A stretch of DNA of 64,000 nucleotides from Tribonema minus (Eukaryota > Sar > Xanthophyceae > Tribonematales > Tribonemataceae), in assembly GCA_017506865.1 (NCBI GenBank), contig JAFCMP010000144.1, positions 62,001 through 126,000 of the forward strand, in the 5' to 3' direction. A program made the translations under genes and the position numbers. Positions 9,069 through 17,288 of this stretch are shown in pieces (within the stretch, counting starts at the first letter, position 1; every line of letters starts with the position of its first letter). A model generated the notes under the pieces. That model was not told the origin of the DNA. It ran no database searches and saw nothing but the letters and a program-made list of their open reading frames with translations.

Positions 9069-10259
9069 TTATGTGCGGTGCAGCACACGAATGCCTCGCT
9101 CCGAGAATGCGTCGAGGTACTGGTAGTGCGAGGACACGATCGCCGTCTCGAGCAGCTGCGGAAGCGGCTTGAGGTCATGGGGGTACGGGATGCGATGCGG
9201 GGGCGATGGCATCCCTGCATGCTCACACTCATCGCTGCTGATTTGAAGGTAGGATAAGCTATGCGGCAGCGGCGCGAGGGGTTGAGCGTAACTGTCGCTG
9301 AGCACGCGCAGGTTCGTGAGGCCTTCGGGCAGCGGCGCGAGAGGGTGGTTGTACGACGGACCCACTTCGAGGAAGCGGAGACCGACAGGGAGCTGCTCCA
9401 ACGCCTCCGTGAAGTACTTGCCGGTAGTGAGGACCCGCAGAGCGTCCGGTAGCCGGCCTAGCGGTCGGTTGAACTCTGACCAGTCGAGAAACTCGAGAAC
9501 CTCGAGGGAGGCAGGGAGGACGCCCAGGGGTTGGTTGAATTCGCTCCCGAGCCGCAGAACCCTCAGGCCGCAGGGAATTGGGAGCGGATGGTTGAACATA
9601 TGGCAATCGCTCAGGTCCAGCACTTGCAAGCTGGCCGGAAGAGGGCCGAGCGGCGCGGCGAAGTCGCAACCCTGAATCGTCTTGAAGCACGTGAGATGCG
9701 TGAGCCCCGCGGGCAGCCCGCCCAGCGGCGCTTCGAAGTGGCCGCCGATGCACAGTTTGCGCAGCGCAGCCGGCAGCGCACCGAGACTGCCCGTGTACCG
9801 CGGTCCCACGGACAGCGTCTCCAGGTCGTTGTGAATTCCGTCGACATTGTTGATCCCGCACCTGCTCAGCGCGAGGTGCGCGAGCGACCGCGGCAGGCCT
9901 GGGAGCTCCCAGTCCCAGAAGACATCGTCTTCATTGGGATCGAGAAAGGAGCCGCCCTCGTCGATGCCCCCGTCTTCCGTGCCGGCGATGCCCTCCGTGC
10001 CGTCCTCTTCGCCATCCGCTGCGCTGCTGTACTCCCGCCTTCGAACGTCGGTCTCCATGTCGATCACCGTCAAGCTCCGCAGGTGCGCGGGCAGTACCGT
10101 CGGCACGTTCTCCGTGCAGTGCACGAACAACGTCAGGTGCAGCACGTCGTTCCAGGCGGCAGTCCTCTGGATCGCAGCGAACACTTCGCCGAAGGCGTTC
10201 GAGGTCGTGATGTGCACCGTCGCCTTGGCGATGCGAAGGCCCGCGAACATCTTCAGCAT
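9069..10259 (-). CDS. FNIP-type leucine-rich repeat protein B
   Basis: 396 aa from the ATG at 10259. The frame continues upstream, but that stretch overlaps the promoter motifs of the divergent gene and does not align with paralogue A, whereas the sequence from MLKMFAGLRIAKATVHIT does. An N-terminal domain (VFAAIQRTAAWNDVLHLTLF) is followed by about nine repeats such as SEFNRPLGRLPDALRVL and SYNHPLAPLPEGLTNLRV. It is a solenoid protein-binding scaffold of the FNIP/LRR kind. Its position on the same strand as protein A, separated by the nuclease-like and RING genes, suggests an old local duplication. Confidence 0.85.
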   Translation of the reverse strand: MLKMFAGLRIAKATVHITTSNAFGEVFAAIQRTAAWNDVLHLTLFVHCTENVPTVLPAHLRSLTVIDMETDVRRREYSSAADGEEDGTEGIAGTEDGGIDEGGSFLDPNEDDVFWDWELPGLPRSLAHLALSRCGINNVDGIHNDLETLSVGPRYTGSLGALPAALRKLCIGGHFEAPLGGLPAGLTHLTCFKTIQGCDFAAPLGPLPASLQVLDLSDCHMFNHPLPIPCGLRVLRLGSEFNQPLGVLPASLEVLEFLDWSEFNRPLGRLPDALRVLTTGKYFTEALEQLPVGLRFLEVGPSYNHPLAPLPEGLTNLRVLSDSYAQPLAPLPHSLSYLQISSDECEHAGMPSPPHRIPYPHDLKPLPQLLETAIVSSHYQYLDAFSERGIRVLHRT

Positions 10260-10537
10260 GGCGCGCGGAGGGGTGTCGGCGTTGAAGACCGCGGAGGCTT
10301 TGAAACAGACCCTGCTCGTCCATCTGAGACGGCACGGGAGACGCGAGGCATCAGCACTTACGATTTCAACTTTCAACAGAGATGTCAAAAATCTGCGTGC
10401 GCTCACCTGTTGACTGCTCTGCTCCTGACCGGGAGGAGGCCCACGTTGCGCAGTATGCTGAGTACCTTTGCGCGCTCGTCTGCTGTCATCGCGCAGGTTC
10501 TGACGGAGGTATGAGCAGTGTCTACCCTCAACTTCAA

Positions 10538-10581
10538 CTTCAAATAGGATTTTGCCAAGGTCAAGTGGGATCTTTTTTTGG
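10538..10581 (+). promoter_or_regulatory. Two upstream motif copies
   Basis: TTCAAATAGGATTTTGCC (about 10539) and TCAAGTGGGATCTTTTTTTG (10561-10580) lie in tandem 30-75 bases before the ATG at 10612. They are the clearest double example of the TCAA-T-RGGAYTTTT motif. The T-run follows directly. Confidence 0.6.
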
Positions 10582-10611
10582 GAGCCTTTTTCTTTCATTC
10601 CACGCCCCAAA

Positions 10612-11103
10612 ATGGCGACAGAGCGCAGCGTAGGCGGGCGAGATGTGCTCGCTCACCAGTGGCTGTGCCATGAGCTAGCAGACCATGCGGAGCACGGCAA
10701 CCGCATCGGTTGTGTAGCAGGGAAGTGGAGAGATGTGTACCTCGTCGCGCACGACGACTCTGCCAGCGTGTCAGCCATCATCGAGCGGCTGCATGACATC
10801 ATCGCGTCCGAGCGCGATCTGTTGGCGCTGCGGCACTGGCTCGTGGCGCTAGGGAACTGCGAGCAGCTGCGTCTCGATCAGTCGAAAGAGTGGCGCGGCG
10901 GTGAAGACGGCTGGCAACTGTCCGCCGATGAGATCTGGAGAGCCGCGAGAGACTACATTCGGAACAGGCGCTGTCTCTTGCCTTACAGGGTACAGTTGTT
11001 CACGGGGGTGCTGTCTGCGGAAGAATACGCGCTTCACTGCGGAGAGGCCGCGGAGCGCATGAGGGCGCTTATCGCGAAGGTAGACTGTGTTTTGAACCGC
11101 TAG
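10612..11103 (+). CDS. Unknown 163-aa protein
   Basis: Starts at ATG 10612, just after two promoter-like motif copies; the open frame upstream covers those motifs and is discounted. The protein is soluble and predominantly helical, with alternating charged and hydrophobic residues (IIERLHDIIASERDLLALRHWL). It contains four Cys without zinc-finger spacing. No family recognised. It converges with the gene at 11139-11570, leaving a 35-base gap. Confidence 0.7.
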   Translation: MATERSVGGRDVLAHQWLCHELADHAEHGNRIGCVAGKWRDVYLVAHDDSASVSAIIERLHDIIASERDLLALRHWLVALGNCEQLRLDQSKEWRGGEDGWQLSADEIWRAARDYIRNRRCLLPYRVQLFTGVLSAEEYALHCGEAAERMRALIAKVDCVLNR

Positions 11104-11138
11104 CGCTGACGTGAAGACAGCACGGGTATAAATACACA

Positions 11139-11570
11139 TCAGTTCAGCCGGTCTCTCCTCTCCAGCAGTTTGTTCACCATCTCATCGAATGCTGCAAAGT
11201 CGAGCACTCTTTGCGCTTCGGCCTTCGCATCATCGATCTTCTTCTGCTCGCTTCTGACTGCATCTGCTGCCGCCTTTCTTTCTCGATGAGCCTTGGCGTT
11301 CCCTGCGTCTACTCTTATTTTCCACGCAGTACGCTTTGCGTTCTTCAGCGCCTCTTCCTCGATCACTCTGTTCTTGGCGTCAGCGCAAAACTCAGCGAGG
11401 ATGGGGTGACGTCGGCTCAAGGTCGCGCTGAGAGCAGGGGGCAAGTCGTTGTTGAAGAGCAGGGCGACGCGCCTGAACCACTCATGCCAGTGCGCGTCGT
11501 TTTCGCCCTCCGGTGCACGCGCTTCATGGTCGGGGAAGGCGACTTCGGCGATGAAACGCGCCAGACTCAT
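11139..11570 (-). CDS. Unknown 143-aa protein with basic coiled-coil C-terminus
   Basis: ATG start at 11570. Residues 1-60 are mixed, with aromatic residues (DAHWHEWFRRVALLF). Residues about 70-140 form one long Lys/Arg/Glu/Ala-rich helix (EEEALKNAKRTAW, KAHRERKAAADAV, KKIDDAKAEAQRVL) that should make a coiled coil. Such proteins are frequent in virions, but nothing here shows location. It converges with the gene before it and is divergent from the next one. Confidence 0.7.
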   Translation of the reverse strand: MSLARFIAEVAFPDHEARAPEGENDAHWHEWFRRVALLFNNDLPPALSATLSRRHPILAEFCADAKNRVIEEEALKNAKRTAWKIRVDAGNAKAHRERKAAADAVRSEQKKIDDAKAEAQRVLDFAAFDEMVNKLLERRDRLN

Positions 11571-11653
11571 GATGTATACCGTGGACTTGAAAAAAGCTGC
11601 ACCGGTTCATTCATGGCTTTATTTCTATTTCTACGCTTGTAACAGCAGCAAGC

Positions 11654-12631
11654 ATGGGCGCTGGCCGTTCCAGCGACATGGGCGCTGGCGCGTCCTGTCG
11701 TGGCAATACCTTCAACGGCCTCGTGTCGAAACTGCGTCAGTCGAAGTGCGTTGCGGGGCCTTTCACAGTCATAGGACTTGTGCAGCCGACTCTCCCGCCT
11801 GTGCTCCTGTTCGGCGAGCGGCACGACGCACGAGACGTGGGCAGCGGATGCACACTCCTCAGCTCCCTCCTCCTGGAGACCCTTTCGTGTGACAGCTCGT
11901 GCGCCGAGCAGATGCACATCTTTCTCGAGGCGGAGGAGGAGGATTTCGCAGGTCATCAGCACATGCCCTTCGACGAGAGGGCTGTGGACGAGGACGGAAA
12001 GTTCACGATAGCCTTGAACGGGGCGAAACGCCTAGCGCAGGAATGGCTGGAGGCTTGCGGGGCTCGCATCCACTTCGCAGACCTGCTGTACGAATTCAGG
12101 GGGGTGGAGCCGAACCTCGATGAACATGCTGCGAAAGTCGCTCTCGTCGATACCGCAGCCAAAATCGTGCACCTGTTCTTTCGCACGACGCTCGCCATTG
12201 ACCCGCACGCTGCGACAGCGCAGCAGTGCTTCGACCTGCTCTACTATGCCTGCTGGGACGTCATCGCGGAGGCAGACAGTCGGGTGGCCGAGGGCGCTTT
12301 CACACACATGCGCGCGCTGCGAGAAGCTGCGTTGTCGAATGACGATCCTCAGTGGTATGCCGATCAGAAGTTCGTTCTGCTGTGCATCGTCACAGACGTC
12401 TTGGCGGTCACTGATATGCTGTCAACCAGGGATTCTTCATGCAACATCGGCTACTGGGGAGCTATGCACGCACGGGGACAGGCAGGGTTCCTGGAGGATG
12501 TGGGGTACGTCACAGTGTTGGAATGGAGCAACGAGGCGGAAGGTGCCGCGTTCTTTGAAGGCGATGTCGCCGGCAGGCTTCCACGAGAGCGCCGAGCCTC
12601 CGTCCCTCTGCCGAACATGGACGGCGTGTGA
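11654..12631 (+). CDS. GExH-motif protein, possibly EreA/ChaN/TIKI-like
   Basis: 325 aa from ATG 11654. A strand-turn motif LLFGERHDARD (Glu55, His57) occurs near the N-terminus, and IGYWGAMHARGQAGFLEDVG lies near the C-terminus. The GExH near the start and the later GxxH before a helix and a glycine-rich turn are the layout of the EreA/ChaN-like superfamily of hydrolase or haem-binding proteins. The protein at 53039-53950 shares both motifs, so the window has two divergent members plus one copy of the second. No signal peptide. Family assignment is by motif only; the substrate is unknown. Confidence 0.6.
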   Translation: MGAGRSSDMGAGASCRGNTFNGLVSKLRQSKCVAGPFTVIGLVQPTLPPVLLFGERHDARDVGSGCTLLSSLLLETLSCDSSCAEQMHIFLEAEEEDFAGHQHMPFDERAVDEDGKFTIALNGAKRLAQEWLEACGARIHFADLLYEFRGVEPNLDEHAAKVALVDTAAKIVHLFFRTTLAIDPHAATAQQCFDLLYYACWDVIAEADSRVAEGAFTHMRALREAALSNDDPQWYADQKFVLLCIVTDVLAVTDMLSTRDSSCNIGYWGAMHARGQAGFLEDVGYVTVLEWSNEAEGAAFFEGDVAGRLPRERRASVPLPNMDGV

Positions 12632-12898
12632 GAACAGTGAATCTAAGATCGTGTGCCGGGGCGATTGCGGCCGTTCATTCGCATCTTTCACAAATGAAGT
12701 CCAGCGCTCGCGTTGTCACATGAAAGTGTGTCCCTCGCCTGTGTGTGTGTGTGTAGCGCTTCGCTGTGGTGGGAACGCCGGGACTTCACGGTGGTACCAC
12801 TCGTTGTGATTATTTGCATTGAGCCAAAACCATGGAGCTATGTCTATGCGTCTCGTAAATGAGCTCAGCCATAGATATAATATCGCGCGCAGCTCATC

Positions 12899-13756
12899 AT
12901 GTGTACGTCGTACGTCATAAATCTCGACCGCGACGCAGACAAGTGGAAGGCCATCTGCAAGAGAGCTGGGCGGGCGCTGACGAGATTTCCGGCGATCACC
13001 GGGGCGACGGCGAGCTGCAGGCCTTGGTACATGAACCCGATGATGTGGGGGTGCCTCTGTTCGCACCGGAAGCTATGGAAGATGGCCGCATCCTCGTCAA
13101 CGCCGTTTCTCATCCTCGAGGACGACTGCCTGTTCTGCGATGACTTCGAGGCCAAAGTCAGCATGGCCATGCAGACGGTACCGAGCGACTGGGATGTGGT
13201 CGCTCTGGGCTACGTCTCCTCTGATGTCACCGGAGACGCGCTGATCGCGGCGGCGGTCAATCCCTTCATGAAGCGCAGGCCGCTGCGCCGCGTGAATGAC
13301 GACTGGTGGGAGCCCGGCTACTTCATCGGCAGTCACTGCTACTTTATCACTCCTAAGGGAGCACGGAAGTTCTGTGGGAGTGATGAAGCCTATCACACAG
13401 ACGCCGTCATCTGCCGAAACAGAAGCATCCGCCTGTACTGCCCTGCCACGTCTCTTGCCTCGCAAGTGCAGAGGACGGGAGGACCTCGCTACAGTCGAGA
13501 CCTAACATGGAAGTGGCTGATGGTAGAACCGACATTCGCGGTAGGGCCGTTGACAGTGCGCCCAGTGCATTTGATTGCTGCCTACGCTGCAGTCGTCGGG
13601 ATGGCGCTCTCAGGGAGCCGTTTCAAAATGTTGGCAGCACGGGTCGCCATCGCCTTACCCGTGATTCAGTACTTGAGCACTTACAGTCACATTAAGCACT
13701 CGAAGAGAGAGAGCCAGCAACATGCGAAGGAGGACAGCCCGTCGATCAACGGCTGA
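12899..13756 (+). CDS. Glycosyltransferase family 25 (LPS/collagen galactosyltransferase type)
   Basis: 285 aa from ATG 12899. It begins SYVINLDRDADKW, the classic GT25 start, followed by GCLCSHRKLW (conserved SH and W), the acidic metal-binding LILEDDCLF (residues 71-79) and YFITPKGARKF. The family transfers sugars, often galactose, from nucleotide sugars to proteins or lipopolysaccharide; giant viruses use such enzymes to glycosylate virion surface proteins. A hydrophobic C-terminal stretch (about residues 222-262) suggests membrane anchoring. The neighbouring beta-rich surface-type proteins could be acceptors, which is inference. Confidence 0.88.
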   Translation: MCTSYVINLDRDADKWKAICKRAGRALTRFPAITGATASCRPWYMNPMMWGCLCSHRKLWKMAASSSTPFLILEDDCLFCDDFEAKVSMAMQTVPSDWDVVALGYVSSDVTGDALIAAAVNPFMKRRPLRRVNDDWWEPGYFIGSHCYFITPKGARKFCGSDEAYHTDAVICRNRSIRLYCPATSLASQVQRTGGPRYSRDLTWKWLMVEPTFAVGPLTVRPVHLIAAYAAVVGMALSGSRFKMLAARVAIALPVIQYLSTYSHIKHSKRESQQHAKEDSPSING

Positions 13757-13867
13757 TCATTAGTCATCTCGGAGGGCTTATTAAATGTTAACGAAGTTAC
13801 ATGAAGGTGCAATTGAAAGCGTCAGCTGCCTCTATGACCTGAAAAAATGTAAGCCCTCAATGACAAC

Positions 13868-14371
13868 ATGGCTGCCGAAGGCCGCAACGACACCGGGCCT
13901 CGCATGGCTGAGTTCCTTCAAATGACAAAGCGGGGCGACCTGCCGACACAATTCGAAGAGTATAAGCGCTTTCTGTCGCCGCAGACGCTGAGCCCGGAGT
14001 TTCCTGAGCATCTTCGTGACATGGTGTACAAACTGTTTGCGCTGTGCCACGCCGTCTGCTTCATGGTGCACCGCGGAAAGTATGTACAGGCTGCGGACTG
14101 GATTCCGGAGCTGAGCAGGCTAGAGATCTACCTCGGAGGCGAGGGCGGCGACGACGGAGCGCTCAAAGGCTTCGATCCCAGCCTGGCGATACTCGACGAC
14201 ATGAGTGTCGCACGCGAGACGCTGCAAGACGTGCTGGAGGAGTCTGCTGGCAGCATCGGAGGCGAGCTTCTGAACCAGTACTACATGTTCTGTAGCAACG
14301 CCGACCTGAATCGCTTTTGGGCGGACTGGAAGTTGTCACAGATTAGGTCAGATGTCGCCCCTCACGCTTGA
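13868..14371 (+). CDS. Unknown 167-aa protein
   Basis: ATG at 13868. An acidic, helical, soluble protein with clustered aromatics (FALCHAVCFMVHRGKYVQAADW; NQYYMFCSNADLNRFWADWK). No recognisable domain, signal peptide or membrane segment. It ends 27 bases before the end of the convergent Rieske gene. Codon use is like the neighbours, so it is probably real. Confidence 0.65.
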   Translation: MAAEGRNDTGPRMAEFLQMTKRGDLPTQFEEYKRFLSPQTLSPEFPEHLRDMVYKLFALCHAVCFMVHRGKYVQAADWIPELSRLEIYLGGEGGDDGALKGFDPSLAILDDMSVARETLQDVLEESAGSIGGELLNQYYMFCSNADLNRFWADWKLSQIRSDVAPHA

Positions 14372-14398
14372 GGCGCACGAGGATGCATGATACTGGGT

Positions 14399-15382
14399 TC
14401 AAGTCTTCTCCACCTTTCGTATGGCATGTCTTCGCATCATTTGCAGTGCGTCATACCTTGAATGGAAAGAGCCCTTGCTGTAGCGTGCGTCGCACTTGCG
14501 TAGGATTGTAGCGTCCTCCTGTAATGTTGATCTCATTATGTGGTCCACCAACGGGTCCAACCATTTCTGCATCGCGAAATTGCGAGTCACGCTCCAGAAC
14601 AGCACGGACTTGCCCTCTCCAACGGCCCGTACATGACCACGAACCACTTTCACGTCTCCGTTCTCTGCCGAAACAGTCGTTCCGACCGTGCAGGGAAGAC
14701 GGTATTCGTTGTACACCTCGAGCCACTTGCTCTTGCTTAGAACTGAGAACGCCGATTTGTCACTTGTGCGGTAGCGGAAGGTAGCAGAGCCGGTGTGAGG
14801 TGAGTCGCGTCTCGCCTTGTATTGATGGGGGACCGGGTCATCTCTGTTACCGAATTGGGGGTGTATAAGTTGAATGTGAACGGCGTCGAGGATGTTCTCA
14901 ATTAGCTGCTCTGGCTGGCATCGCACGATCGTCGTCCCCTGCACCGTTCTGAAACCGGGCTGATAGTGCTCCGTTGGCATCGTCACAGGAGTGATTAATG
15001 ACTTCTGCGACACAGGGGCCATCCAAACTAAGCCCGCGTCCTCGTGCACCTGCCACATTGTGAGCCGCGAGCAACCTGCGCTGCATCCCAATCCTGATGT
15101 CAATACGCCATCGTTCGCTATGTTGAATTGAAACGCGTGGTAGGGACACTCGACGCTGTCGCCTTTGACGACGGTGTCAACGAAGGACGCCCCGCGATGC
15201 GGGCACGCATCGATCCAGGCGCTCACCTGCCCGTCGTCGCGTCTCGTGTATGCAATGCTGTCATCACCCAGCTGCACCGTTTTCACTCTGTCCTTTACTG
15301 CATCGGCGGATCGAAAGGCTGGCGTGAACTGGAACGCTGACGTCGCGCATAGGAGCAGGGGCGCGATGTGAAAGGTGCGCAT
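14399..15382 (-). CDS. Rieske-type non-haem iron oxygenase (PAO-like) with plastid-type leader
   Basis: 327 aa. A Rieske [2Fe-2S] site is complete: CPHRG (Cys60, His62) and CPYHAF (Cys79, His82). A mononuclear iron site follows in ENILDAVHIQLIH (Asp166, His169, His174). This layout fits the pheophorbide a oxygenase/TIC55/chlorophyllide oxygenase group, which acts in plastids on chlorophyll-derived substrates, although related enzymes act on other rings. The first 25 residues are a signal peptide (APLLLCATSAF) with Phe just after the likely cleavage site, resembling the ASAFAP motif for import into red-lineage complex plastids. Substrate and location are inferred. Confidence 0.85.
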   Translation of the reverse strand: MRTFHIAPLLLCATSAFQFTPAFRSADAVKDRVKTVQLGDDSIAYTRRDDGQVSAWIDACPHRGASFVDTVVKGDSVECPYHAFQFNIANDGVLTSGLGCSAGCSRLTMWQVHEDAGLVWMAPVSQKSLITPVTMPTEHYQPGFRTVQGTTIVRCQPEQLIENILDAVHIQLIHPQFGNRDDPVPHQYKARRDSPHTGSATFRYRTSDKSAFSVLSKSKWLEVYNEYRLPCTVGTTVSAENGDVKVVRGHVRAVGEGKSVLFWSVTRNFAMQKWLDPLVDHIMRSTLQEDATILRKCDARYSKGSFHSRYDALQMMRRHAIRKVEKT

Positions 15383-15397
15383 CTCGTTTAACGGTTG

Positions 15398-16207
15398 TCA
15401 CATATTTTTTACAACGTGCAGGTAACATGCCGTCGCCGGCGAAAGGAGGTGAGGCGACACCTGCAAATGCAAAAACACGCAATTCGTGTCGGTTGACACA
15501 CACGTGCGCCCACGAGAGTGAACGGCGCGCGCAGGTACTCTCGAATCTTTTGTGTGCACTTGTGAAAGATGATATTCAGCATCATCGTGCTTGCTGCAGG
15601 CGCGGCTCTCGCGGTGATGAGATGGATGCACGATAACGATGCGCGAGCATGCGGCTTTGAGTGCCAAGATGACGATGCTGCGTCAGGGACCACGTGTCCT
15701 CTTTCGCCGCGATCCTTCAGCGAGTTCGACGATATGCGATTGCGACCGGCGTTGGCAGAGTGAAATTGAGATGAGAGTCGTTGCAAAAGTCAGCAATTCG
15801 TGTCAACTGATGCACGTGCTCACACACGAGAGTGAACGACGTGGAAGCGCGGCATGACGCGAATTGCACGCGTCTCTCGAGAGCTCTCGACGTTTTTGAC
15901 CGCAGCGACTGTCGATTCTCAAAGGCGCCAGAAGTGCCTGCTGCAAACAGCGTCAATTTTTGTCGTTGGCTGCAAGCAGATGCGGAAGAGAGAAGGCGGC
16001 GCGCCCGCTCGAGGCGACAGAAGTTGCAGCGAGTTGACGAGAGCTTCTTCGTGTCTTGTCGTATCTTTCCTCTCTGCCTGTCCGCAAGATGCCATTTATG
16101 GTGGCAGACACTGTCAAAACCTGAAACGTACTGCACATGCGTGCGGATGAGTCAGAGCAGCGCAGCGGACGGACACGGCGAAAATTGCGGGAGTTTGAAG
16201 GCAGCTT
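15398..16207. repeat. Spacer with degenerate 50-bp direct repeats
   Basis: About 800 bases between the Rieske gene start and the end of the Zn2Cys6 gene. A block CGCAATTCGTGTCGGTTGAC to GAGAGTGAACGGCG (15478-15530) recurs as CAGCAATTCGTGTCAACTGA to GAGAGTGAACGACG (15790-15841). It contains one possible small membrane-protein frame, listed separately. Otherwise nothing recognised. Confidence 0.5.
15569..15763 (+). CDS. Possible 64-aa single-pass membrane protein
   Basis: ATG at 15569. The first 17 residues (MIFSIIVLAAGAALAVM) form a clear hydrophobic helix followed by a charged tail (RWMHDNDARACGFECQDDD). Small membrane proteins of this kind are common in large DNA viruses. It lies between the two copies of a 50-bp direct repeat. 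Without similarity evidence it may be a chance frame. Confidence 0.35.
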   Translation: MIFSIIVLAAGAALAVMRWMHDNDARACGFECQDDDAASGTTCPLSPRSFSEFDDMRLRPALAE

Positions 16208-16477
16208 TCATTCATTTAGCAGCTCCTCGAGATACAATTTTCTGATGGCCTCTGAGTGTCTCGCCGCTTCTTCTTCTGACCATGGCGAGCAGTCTTTGAT
16301 GACGGCGCGCTGCGCGACCTCGGGCTTCTCATGCTTTCGCTTCTTAGGCCCGGATTTCTTGCGGACGGAGTATGTGCACGTCCTCCCGAGCTGTGCGCAC
16401 CTGTCGCACGGCGTGTACCCGGAGCACTTCGTTTTGAATGTCACGCAATGGTCGCAAGCCTTTCTCAGGTTTCCCAT
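16208..16477 (-). CDS. Fungal-type Zn2Cys6 binuclear-cluster protein
   Basis: 89 aa from ATG 16477. Cys8, 11, 18, 24, 27 and 34 fit the GAL4-type pattern C-x2-C-x6-C-x5-C-x2-C-x6-C exactly (ACDHCVTFKTKC, CDRCAQLGRTC). A basic segment, KKSGPKKRKHEK, follows and could serve as nuclear signal and DNA contact. The remaining 35 residues are acidic and helical. The family binds DNA as a transcription factor, usually as a dimer through a coiled coil; here no long coiled coil follows, so it may act alone or with a partner. It lies divergent to the gene at 16643, so it could act on the motif pair between them. Confidence 0.82.
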   Translation of the reverse strand: MGNLRKACDHCVTFKTKCSGYTPCDRCAQLGRTCTYSVRKKSGPKKRKHEKPEVAQRAVIKDCSPWSEEEAARHSEAIRKLYLEELLNE

Positions 16478-16511
16478 TGTTGAGTGTGTGATCCTTGAGA
16501 CTTAACAAACA

Positions 16512-16562
16512 TGAACTTCAACTGGGATTTTTGCGTTTCCCTTGGACTTCAATTAGGACATA
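16512..16562 (+). promoter_or_regulatory. Two upstream motif copies
   Basis: CTTCAACTGGGATTTTTGCG (about 16515-16534) and CTTCAATTAGGACATATTC (about 16547-16565) lie 80-130 bases before the ATG at 16643, in the divergent space shared with the Zn2Cys6 gene. Confidence 0.55.
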
Positions 16563-16642
16563 TTCAACCTGTTGACTGCTGCACATTCACAGATACACAC
16601 ATCCGCAACAACAGCATCCGCATCCGCAAAGCAGCGAGCATC

Positions 16643-17110
16643 ATGCAGCGCGTGTACGACGGCCCGCGCGCTTCAGCAGTCCAGAAGCAGACATCCGCCG
16701 CGGAGGACCCGGAGGTGCGCGTCATCTTCGCCCTACTGCTTGTGCTCACCGGCGCGCCCTCGGATTGGCGGAAGCTGACGCGGTTCACTCGTGTGAACAA
16801 GACGGCCGTGTGTGAGTTCGGTCCGGAAACTGCCGTCGCCAGTCCGTGCTTCTGGGAGCTCGGGCACCAGGTGGAGCGCACCGGGAACGGAATTCGTTGG
16901 GTGATGTGGGAGGCGATGGACGGCGTGCTTGTGCAGAACGGCGTGTTCTTCTTCAACGAGGACCTGAGTCTGAGGTTTTCCGCCCTGAACATGTTTTACG
17001 GCGGGGGCTGGGACTTCGACACGACGGACACGGCATCCTTCAAGCTTCGAGCGAGGGAGTTGATAGAGAAGCACAGGGGTGATTCCAACTTCTGGGACGA
17101 AGCGGTGTGA
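16643..17110 (+). CDS. Unknown 155-aa protein
   Basis: ATG 16643 is preferred. An earlier ATG at 16511 lies directly before one promoter-like motif copy and would have both copies inside its coding region. The protein is acidic, with a hydrophobic segment (VRVIFALLLVLTGAPSDW) and an aromatic C-terminal half (FFFNEDLSLRFSALNMFYGGGWDFDTTD). No family recognised. Confidence 0.6.
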   Translation: MQRVYDGPRASAVQKQTSAAEDPEVRVIFALLLVLTGAPSDWRKLTRFTRVNKTAVCEFGPETAVASPCFWELGHQVERTGNGIRWVMWEAMDGVLVQNGVFFFNEDLSLRFSALNMFYGGGWDFDTTDTASFKLRARELIEKHRGDSNFWDEAV

Positions 17111-17288
17111 TAATAATGCAAACACGTTGTGAAATGCACCCTGAACCTTTACGTGTCTCCGCACTGTGTTGGTGCCATCGCATGAAGAAGCACGCGCATG
17201 CATGACAGCAGACACCTCGTCGTCTCAATTGTAAAATGTGTTCATTCATGCCAGGAACTGCATAATGTCGGATTTTTGGCAGGTTCCC

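Noticed and set aside
9531-10514. Plus-strand frame opposite FNIP protein B
   Set aside because: Its periodic Arg/Glu pattern is the antisense image of the leucine-rich repeats.
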